Made by a program: the position numbers and the translations under genes. A DNA stretch of 38,885 nucleotides. Origin: Phenylobacterium deserti. Lineage in GTDB: Bacteria > Pseudomonadota > Alphaproteobacteria > Caulobacterales > Caulobacteraceae. Location: NCBI GenBank assembly GCA_943332615.1, contig CALQQB010000042.1:1-38885 (forward strand). Direction: 5' to 3'. Below the pieces are notes generated by a model that saw only the letters and a list, made by a program, of their open reading frames with translations, ran no database searches and was not told the DNA's origin. Below are positions 1 through 6,847 of this stretch, piece by piece. Position 1 is the first letter of the stretch, and each line of letters starts with the position of its first letter.

Positions 1-537
1 AACGCCGTGAAGAACCAGCTGAGCGGCGGCGACGGCAACGACACCCTGGTCTCGATCGGCGGCGTCGACACCCTCACCGGCGGCGCCGGCAAGGACGTCT
101 TCAGCTTCACGAAGATCCCCAGCGCGATATCGACCATCACCGACTTCACGCGCGGACAAGACGTGCTTGACCTGCGCGGCCTGCTGTTGAGTTACCAGCG
201 CAACAATCCGGTGGCCGATGGCTACGTCAAGTTCACTATCGACGGGACGGGAACAACGGTCGCGGTCGATGTCGATGGCCGGCAGGGTCCCGCCGGGTTC
301 GTGAATGTGGTCAAGCTGACCGACGTCACCACTGCACTGACCTCGGCTGACTGGGTCTGGTCGCGCTACAGCGCGACGACCCCGGACGACCCCGCCGTGG
401 GGGACGCTGCGGCGGAGTTCCCCCTGGTCGTCACGGTCGCGCCGGCGCCGGCCGATTTCCCAAGCACGCCCGTGATTGCACCATTCGATCTGGATGGGCT
501 GCTGGCTTCCCTGGGTGGTGGCTGGTCGATGGCGTAG
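1..537 (+). CDS. RTX-type calcium-binding protein, C-terminal part (5' end outside window)
   Basis: The frame is open from base 1, so the true start lies upstream; 178 residues are visible. The first ~35 residues carry glycine/aspartate nonapeptide repeats (GGDGNDTL, GGVDTL, GGAGKDVF) typical of calcium-binding RTX beta-rolls. They are followed by the domain usual at the C terminus of type I-secreted proteins (VFSF...ITDFTRGQDVLDLRGLL). RTX proteins are exported by an ABC-type type I system that reads a C-terminal signal and fold outside the cell on binding calcium. After this domain comes an unusual ~65-residue acidic, proline-rich tail ending in a hydrophobic stretch (APFDLDGLLASLGGGWSMA), possibly the secretion signal. 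The passenger function cannot be judged because the N-terminal part is missing. No type I exporter is visible in the window. Confidence 0.85.
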   Translation, partial: NAVKNQLSGGDGNDTLVSIGGVDTLTGGAGKDVFSFTKIPSAISTITDFTRGQDVLDLRGLLLSYQRNNPVADGYVKFTIDGTGTTVAVDVDGRQGPAGFVNVVKLTDVTTALTSADWVWSRYSATTPDDPAVGDAAAEFPLVVTVAPAPADFPSTPVIAPFDLDGLLASLGGGWSMA

Positions 538-592
538 GCGGTCTTTGCGGCCCCTGTTTGAAGACAGAAACCGGTCGGGGCAGGCACGCTTC

Positions 593-835
593 CTAGGTCG
601 CCCGGGCGTAGACAACCAGCAGCACATAGGCCGCCGCGGCCAGGGCGATGATCAGAACGGCGGTAAGGACCGGACTGATGCGGGCGTTGATCTGCCTCAG
701 GTAGGTTCGGAGCGTGCGGCGCTCAGACTCGGAGTCACCCTGCTCGCTGCGTCCTTCGCCCATCAGCAACATGGCGCCCATCGCCACCACCGCGAGAGCC
801 ATGAAAAGGAAATCGCCGACCTGAGGCTTGAACAC
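593..835 (-). CDS. Small two-helix membrane protein of unknown function
   Basis: The product is an 80-residue protein with two hydrophobic helices (about residues 8-26 and 56-77) separated by a charged, arginine-rich loop of about 30 residues. I choose the GTG at 835 because AAGGA lies five bases before it; a TTG at 898 would add 21 residues but has no ribosome binding site. It is convergent with the RTX gene on its left and divergent from the rfb genes on its right, so it is probably transcribed alone. I do not recognise the family. Predicted location is the inner membrane. Confidence 0.55.
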   Translation of the reverse strand: MFKPQVGDFLFMALAVVAMGAMLLMGEGRSEQGDSESERRTLRTYLRQINARISPVLTAVLIIALAAAAYVLLVVYARAT

Positions 836-965
836 GAGCGTCCTTCCAGCGTGACCGTCGCGGAAACGCTTCTGTAGTCTACCGAGGTTAAGGGTCAATC
901 AGCCTGCTGCGAGCGCGGTTGCGCAGGGTGTGGAAATCCCCTCTGGGGCAAGATAGGAAAGCCCG

Positions 966-1004
966 ATGCCTCCGATTGTCCCCGCCGCCGCGAACCGTCC
1001 ATGA
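966..1004 (+). CDS. 12-residue leader peptide coupled to rfbB (putative)
   Basis: An ATG preceded by AGGAAA (955-960, five-base spacing) opens a 12-codon frame reading [12 protein letters not shown]. Its TGA stop overlaps the rfbB start in the form ATGA (1001-1004). The rfbB ATG has no ribosome binding site of its own; the only good one in the leader belongs to this micro-ORF. Translation of rfbB may therefore depend on ribosomes finishing the leader. The early Pro-Pro pair could slow ribosomes. This is inference from sequence layout. Confidence 0.45.
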   Translation: MPPIVPAAANRP

Positions 1005-2050
1005 AGATCCTGATCACCGGCGGGGCCGGGTTCATCGGGTCAGCCGTCGTGCGCCGCGCCATCGCCGACGGGCACGAGGTGGTGAACCTCGATGTGCTGA
1101 CCTATTCGGCCAACCTTGAGAACGTCGAGAGCGTCGCAACCCACCCGGGCTATGCCTTCGAGCAGGTCGACATCTGCGACCGCCCTGCGCTGGAAACAGT
1201 GTTCGCGCGGCATCGGCCCGATGCGGTGATGCACCTGGCGGCCGAGAGCCATAACGACCGGGCCATCGAAGGGCCGCTGGATTTCGTGCGCTCCAACATC
1301 CTGGGCACGGCGGTGCTGCTGGAAGTGGCTCGCGCCTACTGGGGCAAGCTGGAGGGCGCGGCCAAGGACAGCTTCCGCTTCCACCATATCTCCACCGACG
1401 AGGTGTTTGGCGCGCTGGGCGAGGACGGCGATTTCACCGAGGAGACGCCCTACGATCCGAAGTCGCCCTATTCGGCGTCGAAGGCGGCGTCCGATCACCT
1501 GGTCCGCGCCTGGGGCCATACCTTCAAGCTGCCGGTGGTGATCACCAACTGCTCGAACAACTACGGCCCCTACCAGTTTCCGGAGAAGCTGATCCCGACG
1601 GTGATCACCCGGGCGCTGGAGGGCAAGACCATCCCCGTCTACGGCGACGGGCGGCAGGTGCGCGACTGGCTGCACGTGGACGACCACGCCGAGGCCCTGT
1701 TGCTGGTGCTGGCCAAGGGCGTGCTGGGCGAGACCTATTGCATCGGCGGCGACGCCACGAAGCGGAACCTGGAGGTCATCCAGACGATCTGCGCCCACCT
1801 GGACAGGATGGCCCCCGCCAACACGCCCCACGCCGACAAGATCACCTATGTGACCGACCGGCCGGGCCACGACTTCCGCTATTCGATCGACGCCTCGAAG
1901 CTGGAGCGCGAGCTCGGCTGGACGCCGCGCCGGGCGTTAGGCGAGGGCCTGGAGGACACCGTGCGCTGGTATGTCGACAACTATGGCTGGGTGGAGCGGA
2001 TCCGCGAGCGCGGGTTTGAGTCCGAGCGCCTGGGGCTCGTGAAGGCGTGA
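1001..2050 (+). CDS. rfbB: dTDP-glucose 4,6-dehydratase
   Basis: RfbB (RmlB) converts dTDP-glucose to dTDP-4-keto-6-deoxyglucose in the cytoplasm, the branch point for rhamnose and other deoxysugars of O-antigen and exopolysaccharide. The 349-residue length matches the family. Visible motifs are the NAD-binding TGGAGFIG (residues 6-13), STDEVFG with the catalytic Thr132-Asp133-Glu134, and the YSASK pair Tyr157/Lys161. The usual AESHVDRSI motif reads AESHNDRAI here. The ATG at 1001 starts directly at the Rossmann strand. It lacks its own Shine-Dalgarno sequence but overlaps the stop of a 12-codon leader. The stop overlaps the GTG of rfbA by four bases, so the two form an operon. rfbC and rfbD are not adjacent, so the final deoxysugar cannot be named from this window. 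Confidence 0.97.
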   Translation: MKILITGGAGFIGSAVVRRAIADGHEVVNLDVLTYSANLENVESVATHPGYAFEQVDICDRPALETVFARHRPDAVMHLAAESHNDRAIEGPLDFVRSNILGTAVLLEVARAYWGKLEGAAKDSFRFHHISTDEVFGALGEDGDFTEETPYDPKSPYSASKAASDHLVRAWGHTFKLPVVITNCSNNYGPYQFPEKLIPTVITRALEGKTIPVYGDGRQVRDWLHVDDHAEALLLVLAKGVLGETYCIGGDATKRNLEVIQTICAHLDRMAPANTPHADKITYVTDRPGHDFRYSIDASKLERELGWTPRRALGEGLEDTVRWYVDNYGWVERIRERGFESERLGLVKA

Positions 2051-2925
2051 GGAAGGGCATCGTTCTCGCCGGCGGGGCCGGCACGCGCCTGCACCCGCTG
2101 ACCATCGCGGTCTCCAAGCAGCTGCTGCCCGTCTACGACAAGCCGATGATCTATTACCCGCTGTCGGTGCTGTTCCTGGCCGGTGTGCGCGAAATCCTGA
2201 TCATCACCACGGCCGAGGACCAGTCGGGGTTCAAGCGGTTGCTGGGGGATGGATCGCGATTTGGCGCGCGGTTCGAATATGTGATCCAGCCGACGCCGGG
2301 CGGCCTGGCCGAGGCCTATCTGCTGGGCGAAGACTTCGTGGCCGGCGAGCCCAGCGTGCTGATCCTGGGCGACAACATCTTCTTCGGGCAGAACTTCGTG
2401 CAGATGTTGAAGTCCGCCGACGCGCGCAAAGAGGGCGCGACGGTGTTCGGCTATCCGGTCCACGACCCCGAGCGCTATGGGGTGGTGGAACTGTCGCCCG
2501 ACAACAAGGCGCTCTCCATCGAGGAGAAGCCGGCCAAGCCCAAGTCAAACTTCGCGGTCACGGGGCTCTATTTCTACGACGGCCACGCCAGCGAGATGGC
2601 CAAGACCCTGGAGCGCTCGGCGCGCGGGGAACTGGAGATCACCGCCCTCAACGATCTCTATCTGAAGCAGGGCGACCTGCACGTCGAACTGCTGGGCCGC
2701 GGCTTCGCCTGGGAGGACGCCGGCACCCACGACAGCCTGATCCAGGCCGGTGAGCTGATCCGCACCTATGAACAGCGCCAGGGCCTGAGGATCGGCTGCC
2801 TGGAGGAGATCGCCTTCGAGAACGGGTGGATCGACCGGGAGGCGCTGATGAAGCAGGCCGAGGTGCAGGCGAAGAGCGAATATGGTCGCTATCTGCGAGA
2901 CTTAGCGGTCGGCGCTCAGCGCTGA
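2047..2925 (+). CDS. rfbA: Glucose-1-phosphate thymidylyltransferase
   Basis: RfbA (RmlA) joins glucose-1-phosphate and dTTP to give dTDP-glucose, the substrate of RfbB just upstream. The 292 residues match the family length. The nucleotidyltransferase signature [11 protein letters not shown] (residues 9-19), [12 protein letters not shown] and the metal-binding LGDNIFFG (Asp109) are all present. It starts with GTG in a GTGA overlap with the rfbB stop, which indicates translational coupling. A 6-bp inverted repeat (2936-2941 with 2950-2955) follows the stop but has no T tract, so I do not call it a terminator. Confidence 0.97.
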   Translation: MRKGIVLAGGAGTRLHPLTIAVSKQLLPVYDKPMIYYPLSVLFLAGVREILIITTAEDQSGFKRLLGDGSRFGARFEYVIQPTPGGLAEAYLLGEDFVAGEPSVLILGDNIFFGQNFVQMLKSADARKEGATVFGYPVHDPERYGVVELSPDNKALSIEEKPAKPKSNFAVTGLYFYDGHASEMAKTLERSARGELEITALNDLYLKQGDLHVELLGRGFAWEDAGTHDSLIQAGELIRTYEQRQGLRIGCLEEIAFENGWIDREALMKQAEVQAKSEYGRYLRDLAVGAQR

Positions 2926-3214
2926 GGGGCTTCGCAGGGCGCGCTTTCTCGCCCTATGCGCGAACTCTCAGGAATGCCTCGCGCTATGTCGGGGTTTGAC
3001 GCTTGGAAGGAAGTTATTGAAAAATATATGGATAAGGTACCCGCTTGTCGCGGGTGGGCGAACGTATGCGATGAATTCCGTGGCGCCAGGCGCCGCTGAA
3101 CCGCGCTGGGCACCTGATACGAGGAGATTCGACTCGCCTCCTGGGCGAGCTCGCTTGAGCGTTAAAGTTAGATGGGGTTTATGGTGCTAACGCGATAGTT
3201 CGTTGGAGAGATAA

Positions 3215-3970
3215 GTGCGTACATTCATGAAAGTCGCTTCGGCGGTGGGTGCCTTGGCGCTGCTCTCGCTGGGATCTCCCGCGCAGGCCGCCGTCAACCT
3301 AGTTACGAACGGCAGCTTCGAGTCCTCCTCCTACACGAGGAACACTCAGTTCGGCGCCTTCTTCGGGGGGCAGGGCGTCACCGGGTGGACCGGGGCGGGC
3401 AATAAGAAGCTTCCGTGGCCGCTTGAGTTCTACTTCTTCGGCGGCACGCAGACCACGGTCAACGCGCTGAACCAGTTCGGCGATCCGCTGGCCTACTTCT
3501 ATGACTCCTTCAACACCCTGAGCGACGACGGTGGCAACTTTGTCGGCCTCGACGGCGACCCGATGGCGGCGGGTCTGATCACTCAGACGATCAATGGTCT
3601 GGCGATCGGTCAGACCTACGTCTTGAACTTCGAATATGCCGCCTCGCAGCTGCGCAACCGCAAGGGCGCCACGACGGAGAAGCTCCGCGTTAACTTCGGC
3701 AGCCAGACCTTCGACACCGCCGTCTTGGCCGTGCCGAGCAAGGGTTTCTCCGGCTGGAATGACGCCACCTTCAAGTTCAAGGCGACGTCAACATCCCAGG
3801 TGCTGTCGTTCCTGTCGATCGGCACGCCGGCCGGCTTGCCGCCTATCGCTCTGCTGGACGGCGTCAGTCTCACCGCGGTCCCGGAACCGGCGACCTGGGG
3901 CCTGATGATCTTGGGCTTCGCCGGCGCCGGCGTCATGATCCGCTCGCGTCGCCGCCAGCTTGCTGTCTAA
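3215..3970 (+). CDS. Secreted PEPxxWA-CTERM sorting-domain protein
   Basis: The 251-residue protein has a signal peptide (residues 1-25, ending SPAQA) and a beta-rich body that opens with VNLVTNGSFE and ends with ALLDGVSLT, a pattern seen in DUF642/carbohydrate-binding-like secreted proteins. Its C terminus (223-251) is a textbook PEPxxWA-CTERM: PEPATW, a hydrophobic helix and a basic RSRRR end. Such proteins are processed by an exosortase at the inner membrane and are usually tied to exopolysaccharide production. The GTG at 3215 is preferred over the ATG at 3227 because GGAGAG (3205-3210) sits four bases before it. A strong terminator follows at 3998. The gene stands alone between rfbA and the flippase. 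A likely XrtV accessory protein is encoded at 25639. Confidence 0.88.
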   Translation: MRTFMKVASAVGALALLSLGSPAQAAVNLVTNGSFESSSYTRNTQFGAFFGGQGVTGWTGAGNKKLPWPLEFYFFGGTQTTVNALNQFGDPLAYFYDSFNTLSDDGGNFVGLDGDPMAAGLITQTINGLAIGQTYVLNFEYAASQLRNRKGATTEKLRVNFGSQTFDTAVLAVPSKGFSGWNDATFKFKATSTSQVLSFLSIGTPAGLPPIALLDGVSLTAVPEPATWGLMILGFAGAGVMIRSRRRQLAV

Positions 3971-3997
3971 AACGCAACGACCCGATCTGCGATCGAG

Positions 3998-4023
3998 CCG
4001 CCGCCCTCACGGGCGGCGGTTTT
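3998..4023 (+). terminator. Rho-independent terminator after the PEP-CTERM gene
   Basis: A perfect 9-bp GC stem (CCGCCGCCC / GGGCGGCGG) with a TCAC loop is followed directly by TTTT CGTTT. It lies 27 bases after the stop at 3970 and separates this gene from the flippase gene. Confidence 0.9.
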
Positions 4024-4151
4024 CGTTTGGGGTCATGATCTGTCACGGCCGATGGGCGATATTTTCCATCCGGTGAGGATTGGGATACCGGAGGGACGCT
4101 ATCCTTCGCGCGTCTCGGTCCCGGTGGCCGGTGCGGTTCCGGGAGACTTCA

Positions 4152-5615
4152 TTGGCGAGCGTACGGGAACGATTGGTGAAAGGGGCCTTCCTCGTCACCA
4201 CCGGCCGCCTGCTCGGCAACCTCATCGGCCTGGGCAGCATGGTGATCCTGGCCCGCTGGCTCACGCCGGCGGACTTCGGCCTGGTCGCGCTGGCGACCAC
4301 GATCCTGGCGATCATGAGCACCGTGACCAATGTCTCGTTGTCGGCGGCCCTGATCCAGCAACGAGAGGTGACGCGCGCGCACCTGGATACCGCTTTCACG
4401 CTCAATTCCCTGCGCGGCCTGGCCGTCGCCCTGGTCGCCTGCGCCGCCGCGGCGCCCATCGCCGTCGTGTCCAAGGAGCCTCGGCTGCTGCTGCTGGTCG
4501 TGGTTCTGAGTCCGACCCTGATCCTGGAAGGCGTCACCAATCCGCGCCAGGCGATGATGCTGAAAGAGCTCAACTACTGGCCGCAACTGCTGATGCAGCT
4601 GTCGCAGAAGCTGGTCGGGCTGGTGGTGTCCGTGGCGATCGCGCTGACGTTCCGCACCTATTGGGCCCTGCCGCTCGGCGCGCTGGCCGGTCAGTTCGTC
4701 AGCACCGCGATCTCCTACTCGATCCTGCCTTACATGCCGCGACTCGGGTTCCGGCACTTCCGCGACATGTGGTCGTTCTCCCTGTGGCTCACCCTGGGCC
4801 AGGCGGTGACCACCATCACCTGGAGGCTCGATTCGCTGGTGATCGGCACCGTCCTGGGCCGCGCCCCGCTGGGCTACTACACGGTCGGCGAGAACGTCGC
4901 GAACCTGCCGACCCGCGAAGCGACGATGCCGCTCTATGCGACGCTGTTTCCCGCCCTGGCCGCGCTGCGCGATTCGCCCGAACAGATCGCGCGAGCCTAC
5001 CAGCGGGCCCAGACGTTCCTGACCGCGGTGGCGCTCCCGCTGGGCGTGGGGACGTCGCTCGTGGCGGAGCCGCTGGTCCATCTGATGATGGGGCCGCGCT
5101 GGGACGCGGCGATCCCAGTGGTTCAGGTGCTGGCGACGGCCGCCGCCTTCTGCACCCTGAGCAGCCTGACCCATTCCCTGGGCATGGCGACCGGCAACAC
5201 TCGTCTGTTGTTCCGCCGGGACTGGCAGGTGCTGATCACCCGTGTGCCGATCGTGATCGGGCTGATGTACCTCTACGGCATGCCGGGCGTTCTGGTGGGC
5301 CGCGCGATCGCGGCCGGCATCGACACCTGGGCGAACCTGGCCATCGCCGCCGAGATCACCGGCGTCGGCTACTGGCGCCAGCTGCGGGCGAACGGCCGGT
5401 CGTTCCTCAGCGTCATTCTGATGACCCTGGCGGTCCTGGCGCTGCCCAAGCTGGGCGGCGATGTGGCGCAGATCGCCCTGAAGTCCGCAGTGGGCGCGGC
5501 GGTCTATGTGGCGGCGCGTTTTGCCTCCTGGCGCCTGCTGGGCAAGCCTGACGGGCCGGAAGTGGAACTGATCAGCCTGGCAGGCCGTTACCTTGGGCGC
5601 TTTCGCCCCGCCTAG
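4152..5615 (+). CDS. Wzx-type oligosaccharide flippase (MATE/MOP superfamily)
   Basis: This 487-residue protein has about 12-14 hydrophobic segments and the N-terminal signature of Wzx/WzxC-like flippases (ILARWLTPADFGLVALA, then SAALIQQ). Such proteins turn undecaprenyl-linked sugar units from the cytoplasmic to the periplasmic face of the inner membrane. I place the start at the TTG at 4152 because GGGAGA (4141-4146) lies five bases before it; the frame is open further upstream to another TTG at 4080, but that part is arginine-rich and unlike the family. The gene follows a strong terminator and so has its own promoter. It ends 8 bases before the convergent RTX gene. It fits with the sugar transferases and sugar-nucleotide enzymes elsewhere in the window, although the exact glycan is unknown. 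Confidence 0.9.
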   Translation: MASVRERLVKGAFLVTTGRLLGNLIGLGSMVILARWLTPADFGLVALATTILAIMSTVTNVSLSAALIQQREVTRAHLDTAFTLNSLRGLAVALVACAAAAPIAVVSKEPRLLLLVVVLSPTLILEGVTNPRQAMMLKELNYWPQLLMQLSQKLVGLVVSVAIALTFRTYWALPLGALAGQFVSTAISYSILPYMPRLGFRHFRDMWSFSLWLTLGQAVTTITWRLDSLVIGTVLGRAPLGYYTVGENVANLPTREATMPLYATLFPALAALRDSPEQIARAYQRAQTFLTAVALPLGVGTSLVAEPLVHLMMGPRWDAAIPVVQVLATAAAFCTLSSLTHSLGMATGNTRLLFRRDWQVLITRVPIVIGLMYLYGMPGVLVGRAIAAGIDTWANLAIAAEITGVGYWRQLRANGRSFLSVILMTLAVLALPKLGGDVAQIALKSAVGAAVYVAARFASWRLLGKPDGPEVELISLAGRYLGRFRPA

Positions 5616-5623
5616 CGCTGCGA

Positions 5624-6643
5624 TTAACCCAGGAAGATGCTCCCCGACAGCAGGCTCGACATCGAGACCCCCACCAGGATCACCTGGCCCGCGGTCATCT
5701 GCACGATGGTGTCGGCGCCGACCTGGCTGACGGTGAAGGTGGTTCCGGGGTCCAACTGGACGCGATCGCCTTGGGCCACGCTGAAGTCCAGGACGCGGTC
5801 GATGCCGGCGTCGCTGGAGGAGTGGAAGTTGTCCGCGCCAGTGCCGCCGGTCATGGTGTCGTCGCCGCGATCCCCAGAGACGAAGTCGTTGCCCGGACCA
5901 CCGTTCAGCATGTCGTTGCCTTGGCCGCCGCGGACGATGTCGGCGCCGTTGCCCCCGTCACAGGTGTCGTCGCCCAGGTTGCCGTAGACGATATCGGCGC
6001 CGTCCTCGCCGAACAGCAGGTCGTTGTCCTTGCCGCCGACGCTGTAGTCGTCGCCGGGGCCGGTCATGACCGTGTCATTGCCCATGTTGCCGTTGATGTC
6101 GTCGAAGCCCACGCCGCCGATGCAAAAGTCATCGCCCTCGTCGCCGCGCAGGTAATTGGTCCCGTCCGGATCGACGATGGTGTCGTTGCCGGCCCCCGCC
6201 GTGATGCTGTCGTTGCCGCTGCCACCGTCGAGGAAGTCGGCGCCCGCGCCGCCGGCGATGCTATCGGCGCCGTCAAATCCGCGCAGCCGGTCGTCGAGCG
6301 GCGATCCGGCCAGCGAATCGGAGCCGCCGAAGATGCCCGCCTTGGCCGAGGCGTTGTCGCCGGCCACCACCCAGCCGCGGAACGTGGCGGCCGGGATCGA
6401 GAGGTCGGTGATGTCGTAGACCTGCAGGCCGTCGGCGTTGACCACGATGCGGTTGAGGGTCCCGGCGGTGGGCGGCCCGAGGGCGCCGAACACGAATCCG
6501 GACCCGAACAGGGAGGTGGAGACGGACCCGACGTTGAGGCCGCCCGAGGTCGGCGTAGTGCCGACCGGCGAACCCGTGGCGAGGGGCCCCAGGTCCAGCA
6601 GGTCGAAATCGACACCGATCGAGCCGGCGATGAAGGTGGTCAT
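5624..6643 (-). CDS. RTX calcium-binding protein, type I secretion substrate
   Basis: The 339-residue protein has an N-terminal beta-rich region (1-105), then about 16-18 degenerate RTX nonapeptides (106-270: GGAGADFLDGG, GGQGNDMLNGG, GGPGNDFVSGD), and the usual C-terminal block RVLDFSVAQGDRVQL...VGVSMSSLLSG. It should be exported by a type I system without a cleaved signal and fold on calcium outside the cell. The ATG at 6643 is chosen because GGGAG lies five bases upstream; a GTG at 6649 is in frame but worse placed. Two cysteines (174 and 228) within the RTX repeats are odd because RTX proteins are usually cysteine-free. It is convergent with the flippase gene and divergent from the DUF1800 gene. 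No enzymatic domain is recognised. Confidence 0.85.
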   Translation of the reverse strand: MTTFIAGSIGVDFDLLDLGPLATGSPVGTTPTSGGLNVGSVSTSLFGSGFVFGALGPPTAGTLNRIVVNADGLQVYDITDLSIPAATFRGWVVAGDNASAKAGIFGGSDSLAGSPLDDRLRGFDGADSIAGGAGADFLDGGSGNDSITAGAGNDTIVDPDGTNYLRGDEGDDFCIGGVGFDDINGNMGNDTVMTGPGDDYSVGGKDNDLLFGEDGADIVYGNLGDDTCDGGNGADIVRGGQGNDMLNGGPGNDFVSGDRGDDTMTGGTGADNFHSSSDAGIDRVLDFSVAQGDRVQLDPGTTFTVSQVGADTIVQMTAGQVILVGVSMSSLLSGSIFLG

Positions 6644-6700
6644 GCCCACTCCCTTGACGCGGCTATGTTACGCCGAACGCCTCCGCGTACAATCGCCCGT

Positions 6701-6718
6701 GCTGGGAACCTTCCCAGC
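6701..6718. promoter_or_regulatory. Inverted repeat, candidate operator
   Basis: GCTGGGAA and TTCCCAGC form perfect 8-bp arms around CC. It lies in the divergent region between the RTX gene (start 6643) and the DUF1800 gene (start 6848). No T tract follows on either strand, so a terminator is unlikely. A dimeric regulator site is possible, but its owner is unknown. Confidence 0.4.
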
Positions 6719-6755
6719 CTGCGAAAATATCGCGGCGACGAACAGCGCCATGCCT

Positions 6756-6798
6756 GTTGAAACTCAAACGACGGATCGATGGACATCCGTCGTTCAAC
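6756..6798 (+). promoter_or_regulatory. Large hairpin in the DUF1800 leader
   Basis: AACGACGGAT (6767-6776) pairs perfectly with ATCCGTCGTT (6785-6794) around an 8-base loop. Outer arms GTTGAA (6756-6761) and TTCAAC (6793-6798) could extend it. An in-frame ATG at 6779 lies inside the loop, which argues against that codon being the normal start of the DUF1800 gene. The function may be RNA stability, attenuation or protein binding. Confidence 0.45.
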
Positions 6799-6803
6799 TC
6801 TCC

Positions 6804-6845
6804 AAGCTCCCCTGATCGCGCGGAGCGCAGAGGACTGGGGGGCTT
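6804..6845 (+). promoter_or_regulatory. Hairpin that would mask the DUF1800 ribosome binding site
   Basis: AAGCTCCCC (6804-6812) can pair with GGGGGGCTT (6837-6845) using one G-U pair. The G run is the only plausible Shine-Dalgarno sequence for the ATG at 6848, so folding would hide it. The left arm carries CTCCCCTGATCGCGC, which recurs at 38717-38731. Confidence 0.4.
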
Positions 6846-6847
6846 CT

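Noticed and set aside
891..901. AGGGTCAATCA upstream of rfbB, repeated at 30412-30422 upstream of the ManC-AGE gene
   Set aside because: An 11-base match is expected many times by chance in a window of this size.
2936..2955. Inverted repeat after rfbA as a terminator
   Set aside because: Only 6-bp arms and no T tract on either strand.
2996..3030. TTGACG followed by an AT-rich stretch as a promoter of the PEP-CTERM gene
   Set aside because: No -10 hexamer lies at 16-18 bases spacing and the distance to the gene is large.
3159..3193. GCGTTA...TAACGC repeat as a CtrA-type or operator site
   Set aside because: The arms are only six bases, widely spaced, and the TTAA-N7-TTAA pattern is not met.
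4052..5551. 499-codon open frame overlapping the flippase gene
   Set aside because: It is rich in Arg, Gly and Pro with no hydrophobic helices; the flippase frame is clearly the coding one.
6779..6847. ATG at 6779 as the start of the DUF1800 gene
   Set aside because: It lies in a hairpin loop, has no ribosome binding site and would put 23 residues before the lipoprotein signal.
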